Source: an uncultured Flavobacteriaceae bacterium
GTDB taxonomy: Bacteria > Bacteroidota > Bacteroidia > Flavobacteriales > Flavobacteriaceae
NCBI GenBank assembly: GCA_913045325.1
Contig: CAJWPZ010000002.1
Location: forward strand, 109,108-173,107
DNA: 64,000 nt
Direction of reading: 5' to 3'
A program made the position numbers and the translations under genes. Shown here piece by piece: positions 54,438 through 62,077 of this stretch; positions within the stretch are counted from its first letter, which is position 1; the number at the start of each line of letters is the position of its first letter. The notes beneath the pieces were generated by a model that was not told the origin of the DNA, did not search any database, and saw only the letters and a program-made list of their open reading frames with translations.

Positions 54438-55226
54438 ATGAAAAACTACTTATATATAGCAACAATTACATTCTTTATTTTGGCCAGCGCCAAAATGGTA
54501 AATGGCTATCCTGTAAAAAATCAAGAAGGCCTACCATCATTACTTTTAGAGAAAAAAACTGTAAAAGACACGTTATATAAAGAGGTGTTTGATCATTCAG
54601 GATTTCATGCCCTGTTGCAAAAAAATGTTAGTCCAGATGGAAATGTAAACTACACAGTCTTTAAACAAGACAGGACTGTACTGCGCATGTACTTAAATGC
54701 ACTTAGCAGAAAAACCCCTACAGACTCCTGGAGCAAGCAAGAAAAACTAGCCTACTGGATCAATGCATATAACGCAATGACCATTGATTTAATTATTAGA
54801 AACCAACCCATAAATAGCATCAAAGACATTAAAAACCCTTGGAAACAATCTTTATGGAAACTGGGGGAGGCTATGTACAATCTAGATGAAATAGAACATC
54901 AAATTTTAAGGAAAATGGATGATCCACGCATTCATTTTGCTATAAACTGCGCATCTTTTTCATGTCCTATTTTATTAAATGAAGCCTTTACTGCCAATAG
55001 TGTAGATACCCAACTAGACACCTTAACAAAGAGGTTTGTAAATGACACGAAGAGAAATACAATCACGCCAAAGGCCATCACTATCTCAAAAATATTTAAA
55101 TGGTTCTCTAAAGATTTTAAGAAAAACCAAACCTTAATTGAATTTCTTAACACCTATGCGGCTATTACTATAAATAGAAATGCAACAATAAACTACATGG
55201 ACTATAACTGGGAATTAAACAACTAA
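54438..55226 (+). CDS. Secreted DUF547 protein
   Basis: 262 aa with a signal peptide (about 23 residues, ending VNG) and a DUF547 domain (about 100-215): KLAYWINAYNAMTIDLI near residue 103, ALNEIEHQ-like NLDEIEHQILR near 148 and FAINCASFSCPIL near 167, the diagnostic block with two Cys. Its function is unknown; the fold relates to papain-like/transglutaminase domains. It lies between arsM and the second arsenosugar glycosyltransferase with 15 and 6 nt gaps, so it is probably part of the same operon. Confidence 0.87.
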   Translation: MKNYLYIATITFFILASAKMVNGYPVKNQEGLPSLLLEKKTVKDTLYKEVFDHSGFHALLQKNVSPDGNVNYTVFKQDRTVLRMYLNALSRKTPTDSWSKQEKLAYWINAYNAMTIDLIIRNQPINSIKDIKNPWKQSLWKLGEAMYNLDEIEHQILRKMDDPRIHFAINCASFSCPILLNEAFTANSVDTQLDTLTKRFVNDTKRNTITPKAITISKIFKWFSKDFKKNQTLIEFLNTYAAITINRNATINYMDYNWELNN

Positions 55227-55232
55227 AACCCT

Positions 55233-55949
55233 ATGCCGATAGTCTCAAATAGCATTAGTATTGTCATTCCTGTTCTAAATGAAGCTTTAAATATTAGCAG
55301 GCTCTTGGTCCATCTTAATGAAAAGTCTGCGGGAGGTCACATTTCAGAAATAATTGTTGTAGACGGTCATAGCCAAGACAATACTGCAGCGCTAGTCAAA
55401 GAATTTTCTAAAACTTCAAGTATTGCCATACAACTAATATACTCAGAAACAGGGCGGGCCAAACAAATGAATACGGGTGCAAAGGCTAGTATAGGAAGCG
55501 TTTTATATTTTTTACACGCAGATTCTTTACCGCCGCAAAATTTTGACAGCCTTATTATTTCAGAAATTAAAAAACAACACCTAGCAGGTTGTTTTAAAAT
55601 GAGATTTGATAGCAATCATTGGTGGTTAGCCCTAGTGAGTTGGGCAACGCGTTTTAATTGGAGTATATGCCGGGGTGGTGACCAAAGTCTATTTATAACC
55701 AAAGGAGTTTTTGATGAAATAGGAGGTTTTGACCAAGAGTATATTATCTATGAAGATCAAATGCTCACCAACCAACTCTACAAACGCAAGCAATTTGTTG
55801 TCATCCAACATTGGATTGTCACCTCTGCCCGATTGTATGAAAAAAAAGGGGTTTGGAGGGTGCAATATCTCTTTTTGATGATCTATCTAAAAAAATGGTT
55901 GGGTGGGTCTGCAGATGAGATTTACACGTATTATAAAAAACATATTTAG
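55233..55949 (+). CDS. TIGR04283-type arsenosugar glycosyltransferase (MftF-like)
   Basis: 238 aa family-2 GT-A glycosyltransferase. SIVIPVLNEALNISRLL near residue 8 starts the fold; VVDGHSQDNTAALV near 43 binds the nucleotide; GRAKQMNTGAKAS near 73 and LYFLHADSLPPQ near 91 hold the metal-binding HAD (DxD-like) motif. GGDQSLFITKGVFDEIGGFD near 148 is the acceptor-side block. The family is named for co-occurrence with ArsS. It probably extends or attaches the arsenoribose. No signal peptide or strong TM helix; likely cytoplasmic or membrane-peripheral. Confidence 0.9.
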   Translation: MPIVSNSISIVIPVLNEALNISRLLVHLNEKSAGGHISEIIVVDGHSQDNTAALVKEFSKTSSIAIQLIYSETGRAKQMNTGAKASIGSVLYFLHADSLPPQNFDSLIISEIKKQHLAGCFKMRFDSNHWWLALVSWATRFNWSICRGGDQSLFITKGVFDEIGGFDQEYIIYEDQMLTNQLYKRKQFVVIQHWIVTSARLYEKKGVWRVQYLFLMIYLKKWLGGSADEIYTYYKKHI

Positions 55950-55978
55950 TAACTTTGAGTAATCTTTAATAAATCACC

Positions 55979-56413
55979 ATGACGCTAGAAAAAAAACCAA
56001 ATTTAATAAAATGGAGTTTGAAGTATTCTGTTAGTGCTGCGATTGCAGGGATTTTATGTTGTGTTGCGCCTGCTATTTTATTTATGTTTGGCCTAATGAG
56101 CGGTGTGTATGCCATATCCTTTGCTGATTTTTTCTACAAAGAAGACGGAAGTTCTGGAACAGGAGCATGGGTATTAAAAGGGATCGCACTTTGCATAGGT
56201 ATCTATGGTGTGTATTCTTTTAGAAGAAAACAAAATCAATGCGCAATTGATAAGAAGAGTAAACGAAAAAATTTAATTCTATTAATTATTATAACCCTCT
56301 TTGTGGGTGTGGGTCTTTTTTTATCAATAGAGAAATGGTCTTCCTGGTATTTTGATGAGCATATCGTACCTGCCCAACAAAAAGAACTCAATATTTCTAT
56401 AAAAGACAATTGA
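55979..56413 (+). CDS. MerT-like CC-motif membrane protein, putative metal(loid) transport
   Basis: 144 aa with three likely TM helices (about residues 17-50, 62-78 and 91-110). The first helix pair contains AGILCCVAPAILFMFGLMSG near residue 19, a vicinal Cys-Cys followed by Pro, like the CCxxP of mercury transporter MerT. A Cys follows at residue 71 and the C-terminal tail is soluble. It could move arsenic or another thiophilic ion, but the homology is only motif-level. It lies inside the arsenosugar run, 29 nt after a glycosyltransferase, and its stop overlaps the TTG start of the next gene. Confidence 0.6.
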   Translation: MTLEKKPNLIKWSLKYSVSAAIAGILCCVAPAILFMFGLMSGVYAISFADFFYKEDGSSGTGAWVLKGIALCIGIYGVYSFRRKQNQCAIDKKSKRKNLILLIIITLFVGVGLFLSIEKWSSWYFDEHIVPAQQKELNISIKDN

Positions 56414-57105
56414 ATACTATAGTCAGGGTTATCATTCCAGCCTACAATGAAGAAAACTCTATAGCCAAGGTCATACAAGATATCCCTCCTATTGTTGATG
56501 AAATTATTGTAGTTAATAATACCTCTACAGACAACACACACAATGTTGCCAAAACAGCTGGCGCTACAGTTGTAAATGAGCCTAAAAGAGGCTATGGCTA
56601 TGCCTGTCTAAGAGGCATGAGCTATATCTCATTACAAGAAACCAAGCCAGATATTGTTGTGTTTTTGGATGGTGATTACAGTGATTATCCTCAGCAGTTA
56701 ACCCAGCTCATAACCCCAATTATAGAAAAAGATATAGACCTTGTTATAGGAGCTAGAGTAAGAACTTTAAGGGAGAAGGGTGCTATGACCTACCCTCAAA
56801 AATTTGGCAACTGGCTAGCTACCTCTTTAATGACACTTTTTTTTGGTGCACGCTTTACAGACCTTGGTCCTTTTAGGGCAATAAAGTATTCTAAATTACT
56901 CGCTTTAAACATGGAAGACAAAACCTATGGCTGGACCGTAGAGATGCAATTAAAAGCAGTAAAACAAAAATATAGTTATGTAGAAATCCCTGTGAAATAC
57001 CGCAACAGAATTGGAGTCTCTAAAGTTTCGGGAACCCTAAAAGGTGCTATCTTTGCTGGAGTTAAAATCTTAACTTGGATTTTTAAATACTCCATTAAAA
57101 AATGA
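56410..57105 (+). CDS. GT2 glycosyltransferase, DPM1-like
   Basis: 231 aa cytoplasmic-face GT-A enzyme like polyprenyl- or dolichyl-phosphate sugar synthases. VRVIIPAYNEENSIAKVI near residue 5, EIIVVNNTSTDNT near 32, PKRGYGYACLRGM near 57 and VVFLDGDYSDYP with the DxD near 80. DLGPFRAIKYSKL near residue 152 and YGWTVEMQLKAV near 177 follow. The start is TTG at 56410, overlapping the previous stop (TTGA), and its own stop overlaps the next ATG. It may charge a lipid carrier for the GT-C enzyme two genes downstream. Confidence 0.87.
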   Translation: MNTIVRVIIPAYNEENSIAKVIQDIPPIVDEIIVVNNTSTDNTHNVAKTAGATVVNEPKRGYGYACLRGMSYISLQETKPDIVVFLDGDYSDYPQQLTQLITPIIEKDIDLVIGARVRTLREKGAMTYPQKFGNWLATSLMTLFFGARFTDLGPFRAIKYSKLLALNMEDKTYGWTVEMQLKAVKQKYSYVEIPVKYRNRIGVSKVSGTLKGAIFAGVKILTWIFKYSIKK

Positions 57106-58592
57106 TACTGCAAGGCACTATAATAGTTCTTTACACGGTTTCGTTACTGCTCATACTTATGTATGCAATAGCGCAATTAAACCTGCTTATTAACTACCTA
57201 AATGCTAAGAAAAAAACAGCACAGTGTCCCCTTTTTGATTTTGAAAACCCAGAAGAAATTCCAGTGGTGACTATTCAACTTCCCGTGTATAATGAAATGT
57301 ATGTTATCCAGCGGCTGCTTGATAACATAGCCAAAATTCAATACCCAAGAGAAAAACTGGAAATACAAGTACTGGATGACTCTACAGATGAATCACTCAA
57401 AACAACGGCCCTAAAAATAAAGCAGCTACAAGCTACAGGACTGGACATAAAACACATTACCCGCAAAGATAGAACTGGTTTTAAAGCAGGCGCATTAAAA
57501 CAAGGATTAGAAATAGCCAAGGGAGAGTACATCGCTATTTTTGATGCAGATTTTTTACCTCAACAGACCTGGCTATATAATACCATACCCTATTTTAAAG
57601 ACTTGGAAATTGGCGTGGTACAAACCCGCTGGGGACATATCAATAAAAATTACTCTCTGCTCACAAAAGTACAAGCATTTGCCCTTGATGCTCACTTTAC
57701 CCTAGAACAAGTTGGGAGAAACACCAAGGGGCATTTCATCAATTTTAATGGCACTGCAGGGGTTTGGAGACGCTCCTGTATTTTGGATGCTGGAAACTGG
57801 GAAGGAGACACCCTAACAGAAGACCTTGACCTTAGTTACAGAGCGCAGTTAAAAAGCTGGAAATTTAAATACTTAGAACAGATAGAAACACCTGCAGAAT
57901 TACCTGTTGTAATAAGCGCAGCTCGCTCACAACAATTTAGGTGGAATAAAGGAGGTGCAGAGAATTTTCAAAAAATGTACAAGCGTGTCTTGACCAGTAC
58001 CAATGTGTCTACAAAAACTAAAATACACAGCTTGCTTCATTTACTGAATAGCACTATGTTTTTAAACATATTTTTGGTGGCTATTTTAAGTATCCCCATG
58101 TTGTATATTAAAAATGAATATGAGTATTTAAAAGGCTATTTCATTGTCATGAGTTTCTTTGTGGTAAGCACCCTTATTTTCTTTGTTTGTTACTGGCACA
58201 CCTATAAGTCTACCAATGGTGGAGGATTCAAACAGTTTGTAAAATATACCGGAATGTTTTTTGCTTTTTTCTCTATTGCCATGGGCTTTTCTTTGCACAA
58301 TACCATTGCGGTTATAGAGGGGCATATGGGTAAAAAAAGTGATTTTGTGCGTACTCCAAAATTTAACATTAATTCCCTAAAAGATAAATGGCAAGGAAAC
58401 AAATACCTAAAAAACAACATATCGGTACATGTTATTTTTGAAGGTATGTTAATGTGCTACTTCGCCTTTGGGATGTATTTGGCATTTGTGGTGGGTGACC
58501 AAGGTGGTGATTTTGGATTGTTTCCATTTCACCTAATGCTTTGTTTGGGTTTTGGCTTTGTGTTCTTTAAAAGCCTCACAAGCAAAGATTAA
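57102..58592 (+). CDS. Membrane GT2 glycosyltransferase, cellulose-synthase-like
   Basis: 496 aa with an N-terminal TM helix (residues about 5-28), a GT-A catalytic domain and about four C-terminal TM helices (about 310-335, 345-365, 380-405, 445-490). The active-site motifs are DDSTDE near residue 91, FDADFLPQQ near 147 (DxD), TEDLDLSYRA near 246 (TED) and QQFRWNKGG near 286 (QxxRW). These belong to processive or ceramide-glucosyltransferase-like GT2 enzymes. It overlaps the preceding gene by 4 nt (ATGA). The donor and acceptor are unknown; a lipid acceptor is plausible. Confidence 0.88.
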   Translation: MILQGTIIVLYTVSLLLILMYAIAQLNLLINYLNAKKKTAQCPLFDFENPEEIPVVTIQLPVYNEMYVIQRLLDNIAKIQYPREKLEIQVLDDSTDESLKTTALKIKQLQATGLDIKHITRKDRTGFKAGALKQGLEIAKGEYIAIFDADFLPQQTWLYNTIPYFKDLEIGVVQTRWGHINKNYSLLTKVQAFALDAHFTLEQVGRNTKGHFINFNGTAGVWRRSCILDAGNWEGDTLTEDLDLSYRAQLKSWKFKYLEQIETPAELPVVISAARSQQFRWNKGGAENFQKMYKRVLTSTNVSTKTKIHSLLHLLNSTMFLNIFLVAILSIPMLYIKNEYEYLKGYFIVMSFFVVSTLIFFVCYWHTYKSTNGGGFKQFVKYTGMFFAFFSIAMGFSLHNTIAVIEGHMGKKSDFVRTPKFNINSLKDKWQGNKYLKNNISVHVIFEGMLMCYFAFGMYLAFVVGDQGGDFGLFPFHLMLCLGFGFVFFKSLTSKD

Positions 58593-58607
58593 TATAAAGG
58601 CAATACT

Positions 58608-60020
58608 ATGCATAATATAAATCATCACATACACCTCAAATCTCTGTTGTCATACAAAGAGTTCTTGATCCCTGGCCTGGGGAGTGTAGTACTGTATTTG
58701 TTTTTTGCCTATTTTCTAGACAGAAGCGACTTTTTAACCCTGCTGCTTTTATACAGTGGCTTGTTTTACGGGGCCTGGAAAATTATTCAATACACACGAT
58801 TTAATTTTTGGGTATGGGCGCTCATTGGTATAACAGTAAGAGTGTTGTTCTTACCTGCAATGCCGAACCTCTCTCAAGACTTTTATCGCTTTATTTGGGA
58901 TGGAAGACTCCTTTTTTTAGGAATAAACCCTTATATATTTACCCCAGAGCAACTAGCAAGTGGTTCTCAAATAGCCCAAGATTTAATTTCTTTGGATGCA
59001 ATACCGAATGCCCAGATGCTTATCCAAGGTATGGGAAACCTTAATGCGAGCCACTACAGCAACTACCCGCCAATTAATCAACTATGTTTTGCCTTAGCAG
59101 CTGTGTTTGCAAAAAAATCAATCCTTGGGTCTGTAATTGGGCTACGCATACTAATCATTGGGGCAGATTTAGGTATATTATATTTCGGAAAAAAACTATT
59201 AGAAAGGCTCAATCTGCCAGTTAAAAACATTTTTTGGTATTTCTTAAATCCTTTTATCATCATAGAACTTACCGGAAATTTGCACTTTGAGGGAGTGATG
59301 CTCTTTTTTGTTATTTGGTCATTGTACCTGCTAGATAAAAAAAGATGGGTGCTGGCGGCAATAGCACTTGGAGTTTCTGTTTCTGTAAAGTTATTGCCTT
59401 TACTTTTTCTGCCACTTTTTTATAAATATCTAGCCCCAGAGGGGCTCTTTAGTAAAGGATTTTGGAAAATGAAAAAATTTTATTGGGTGACCCTTGCCAC
59501 CATAGCACTTTGTTTTGCGCCCTTTATCTCCAAGACCTTTATTTCTAATTTTAGTGCAACTATTGGTTTATGGTTTCAAAGCTTTGAATTTAATGCTAGT
59601 GTGTATTATATCATACGTTGGATTGGATTTCAAACCGTTGGTTGGAATATTATTGCCACAGCTGGGCTCATTTTACCTATTGTAGTTTTTATTTGTATTG
59701 TGCTGCTTTCTTTATTTAGAAAATACAATACCACACAAAACCTCATTACTGGAATGCTGCTGGCCGTGTCTATATACTTTTTATTAGCTACAACGGTGCA
59801 CCCTTGGTATATTGCAACCCCTGTGCTTCTTAGTGTTTTCACCAAATATAAGTTTGCGCTGCTGTGGAGCTTTATGATTTGTTTTAGTTACGCGGGGTAT
59901 ACCGCAACTGGATTTAATGAAAACCTATTACTAGTAGCCCTAGAATATAGTGTGGTAATAAGTGTAGCGATTTGGGAACTAGTAATAAAAAAACTCCCTA
60001 AAAAGGGAGTTGTGATTTAA
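58608..60020 (+). CDS. GT-C-like polytopic mannosyltransferase
   Basis: 470 aa with about 11-12 TM helices. NLSQDFYRFIWDGRLLFLGINPY near residue 84 (in parts) carries an early acidic loop residue typical of polyprenyl-phosphate-sugar-dependent GT-C enzymes. FLNPFIIIELTGNLHFEGVML near residue 213 and TTVHPWYIATPVLLS near 391 are the other recognisable blocks. The closest types are alpha-mannosyltransferases using polyprenyl-phosphate mannose. It ends the arsenosugar run 15 nt after the GT2 gene. Its last codons contain the terminator of the convergent pseudouridine synthase gene. Confidence 0.82.
   Translation: MHNINHHIHLKSLLSYKEFLIPGLGSVVLYLFFAYFLDRSDFLTLLLLYSGLFYGAWKIIQYTRFNFWVWALIGITVRVLFLPAMPNLSQDFYRFIWDGRLLFLGINPYIFTPEQLASGSQIAQDLISLDAIPNAQMLIQGMGNLNASHYSNYPPINQLCFALAAVFAKKSILGSVIGLRILIIGADLGILYFGKKLLERLNLPVKNIFWYFLNPFIIIELTGNLHFEGVMLFFVIWSLYLLDKKRWVLAAIALGVSVSVKLLPLLFLPLFYKYLAPEGLFSKGFWKMKKFYWVTLATIALCFAPFISKTFISNFSATIGLWFQSFEFNASVYYIIRWIGFQTVGWNIIATAGLILPIVVFICIVLLSLFRKYNTTQNLITGMLLAVSIYFLLATTVHPWYIATPVLLSVFTKYKFALLWSFMICFSYAGYTATGFNENLLLVALEYSVVISVAIWELVIKKLPKKGVVI
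59985..60011 (-). terminator. Terminator of the pseudouridine synthase gene, inside the GT-C gene
   Basis: AACTCCCT pairs with AGGGAGTT (4-nt loop); the minus strand continues into seven T. It lies 32 nt downstream of the minus-strand stop and within the final codons of the plus-strand gene. Confidence 0.8.
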
Positions 60021-60042
60021 TTATACCTGTTTTTTCTATCTT

Positions 60043-60918
60043 CTATAGCATAGAAAAAAATTCTAATTCTTCTTTAGTAAGTGTTTTCCAGCGTCCTCTT
60101 GGAAGATCTTTCTTGGTTAAATGTGCCAAAGTAACACAGTCTAAACGCAAAATATTATATCCTAAATGATCAAATATTTCACGAATCACACTATTACCCA
60201 TATGCTTGATTTTTAGACCAACTTCCTTTTTTGGTTTGTTGTCTACGTAGCTTATTTCTTCAATCTGTATTTTCTTTGGTCCTATTTGGATTCCTTCAGA
60301 AATTTCCTTTAAATCTGCAGCTTTTAGATTCTTGTCTAACTCTACATGAAACAATCGTTCCATTCCTTTTTTACTGAGCTTCTCTTTGAGTTTATCATCA
60401 TTGGTGAAAAACAAGAGTCCCGTAGCGTTTCTACCCAATCTACCAATGGGAGTAATACGCCCAGAAGAGGCATTAGCCACCAAATCCATAACAGTGTTAC
60501 CCTTGCTGTCACTTGTGGTGGTCGCAAAGCCTTTTGGCTTGTTTAAAAGCACATAAGACATTGGTTCTGGATTTAGACGACGGCCATCAAAACGTACATC
60601 ATCTTCAAGTTTTACCTTGTATCCCATTTCATTAATAATCTTACCATTTACGGTAACTAGTCCAGTAGCTATATAAGTGTCTGCCTCTCTTCGAGAACAA
60701 ATACCACTGTTAGATATATATTTATTTAATCGAATACCATCAACAACAACATGTTTCTTGCTAGCTGGTTTTGGGGCAACAACCTTAGGCTTTACATCAC
60801 CTGCTCTAGATTTTCCAACCCTTGGCTTAGACACTGCATTGCGATCATTGCTTTTAAACTTCGCGTTTTTACCGTGCCCTTTACTGGCTCCTTTTGTTTT
60901 GTTATCGTTTCTGCTCAT
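60043..60918 (-). CDS. RsuA/RluB-family pseudouridine synthase lacking the catalytic Asp
   Basis: 291 aa. A basic, low-complexity N-terminal tail (residues 1-60) precedes an S4 RNA-binding domain (about 61-108, IRLNKYISNSGICSRREAD) and a pseudouridine synthase domain (about 120-285). In this family the catalytic aspartate is the D of GRLDxxTxGLL; here residues 159-169 read GRLGRNATGLL, so Gly162 (GGT, codon at 60435-60433) replaces Asp. LLNKPKG, FFTND and RQIREIF-like SVIREIF blocks are otherwise kept. It may bind rRNA without modifying it, or use another residue. The start is ATG 60918, with a 40-nt leader. Confidence 0.85.
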   Translation of the reverse strand: MSRNDNKTKGASKGHGKNAKFKSNDRNAVSKPRVGKSRAGDVKPKVVAPKPASKKHVVVDGIRLNKYISNSGICSRREADTYIATGLVTVNGKIINEMGYKVKLEDDVRFDGRRLNPEPMSYVLLNKPKGFATTTSDSKGNTVMDLVANASSGRITPIGRLGRNATGLLFFTNDDKLKEKLSKKGMERLFHVELDKNLKAADLKEISEGIQIGPKKIQIEEISYVDNKPKKEVGLKIKHMGNSVIREIFDHLGYNILRLDCVTLAHLTKKDLPRGRWKTLTKEELEFFSML

Positions 60919-60928
60919 GATGTAAATT

Positions 60929-60966
60929 CCTGGAATCCAGGTGATTTTAAATTGGGCGCAAAGATA
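60929..60966 (-). promoter_or_regulatory. -7 box and small leader hairpin of the pseudouridine synthase gene
   Basis: TATCTTTG on the minus strand at 60966-60959 starts a leader of about 40 nt containing the inverted repeat CCTGG-AAT-CCAGG (60929-60941), which ends 10 nt before the ATG and could affect translation start. Confidence 0.4.
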
Positions 60967-61059
60967 CGCTTTAATTTAATAATTTCATTGATTCCTTAAT
61001 GTTCAATAATAGAAACAAAATGGTGTAAATCAAGAACGTATGGTAAGCAAAGTCCTGGC

Positions 61060-62031
61060 TTATAACTGCTCTTTAGAATCAACAAGACTAATGGTAGATT
61101 GCCGCTGTGTGTTTACCGTTAATTTGGTGACATCTGGTCGAGAATAATGCCCTACAGGATCAAAATTCTGGCGCTCTTGGTAGACTTTATTAAAATCTAG
61201 GGTTTGGTAGATATTCCCATCAGTGTGGATGTCTGGCTCCAAAATCCACTCGCCATCTGGACCTGCAATACAACTGCCTCCATTTGCCAATATATCTGGG
61301 CAATTTTCTGTGATTTTTGAATAATGAGGAGTCTGTAAGGGAAAATCACTTTTAGCCATTAAGGCAGAAACAGAAATCACGAAACTGCGAGACTCTCTGG
61401 CTATAAATCTGGTAATGTCTTTGGTATTATGATCACTTCCTGGCCAGACGGCAACGTGCAGGTTCTCGCCTTGCCCATATAAAGCGGCTCTTGGTAAAGG
61501 CATCCAGTTTTCCCAGCAGTTTAGCCCGCCTAGGGTAAATTGTTTCAAAGGGTGCACTTGCAAGCCGTTTCCATCTCCGGGTGCCCATGCCAAACGCTCA
61601 TCATAGGTGGGTTGTAATTTACGGTGCACAGATAGTATTTTACCTTGTTGATTAACATACACCAAAGAGGCATAAACACTATGGCCACCCCTATCTAATG
61701 GTCGTTCTATAATACCCAAATAGATTGCCATGTGGTATTTTTTTGCCAAAGCGCAAATATGATCTAAATCACCATTTTCTATAGTGATAGAATTACGAAG
61801 ATAATGAGCATAAAGCTCCTTATTCAAAGAAGTGTTCCAGTGGGCTCCATCTGCCAAGGCAAGCCAAAATGGGTAGCCAGGCAACACACCCTCACCAAAG
61901 ACAATAAGTTCTGTTTTTTTTGCTGCAGCTTTTTGTATTTGGGTATATATTTTTTGCAGCGTGGCCTCTTTGTCTAGCCATACAGGGGCAATTTGAGATA
62001 ACGCTACATTGAGTAAATTTTCTTTTTGCAT
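61060..62031 (-). CDS. Nitrilase-family carbon-nitrogen hydrolase
   Basis: 323 aa. The Glu-Lys-Cys triad is visible as Glu47 in VFGEGVLPGYPFW, Lys138 in HRKLQPTYDERLAW and Cys172 in LNCWENWMPLPR, matching the true nitrilase branch (branch 1), which turns nitriles into acids and ammonia. The length and AVWPGSD and ESRSFVISVSALM blocks fit. The native substrate is unknown. It sits 46 nt after the UbiA-type gene and 141 nt before the pseudouridine synthase gene, on the same strand. Confidence 0.9.
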   Translation of the reverse strand: MQKENLLNVALSQIAPVWLDKEATLQKIYTQIQKAAAKKTELIVFGEGVLPGYPFWLALADGAHWNTSLNKELYAHYLRNSITIENGDLDHICALAKKYHMAIYLGIIERPLDRGGHSVYASLVYVNQQGKILSVHRKLQPTYDERLAWAPGDGNGLQVHPLKQFTLGGLNCWENWMPLPRAALYGQGENLHVAVWPGSDHNTKDITRFIARESRSFVISVSALMAKSDFPLQTPHYSKITENCPDILANGGSCIAGPDGEWILEPDIHTDGNIYQTLDFNKVYQERQNFDPVGHYSRPDVTKLTVNTQRQSTISLVDSKEQL

Positions 62032-62077
62032 GGTACTAAGTTAGTAATTTTATTACATCAAAGACTAATATAGTAGC

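Noticed and set aside
48105..60020. tRNA-Phe-borne genomic island carrying the arsenosugar genes
   Set aside because: No integrase, no repeat of the tRNA 3' end seen downstream, and base composition looks like the surroundings.
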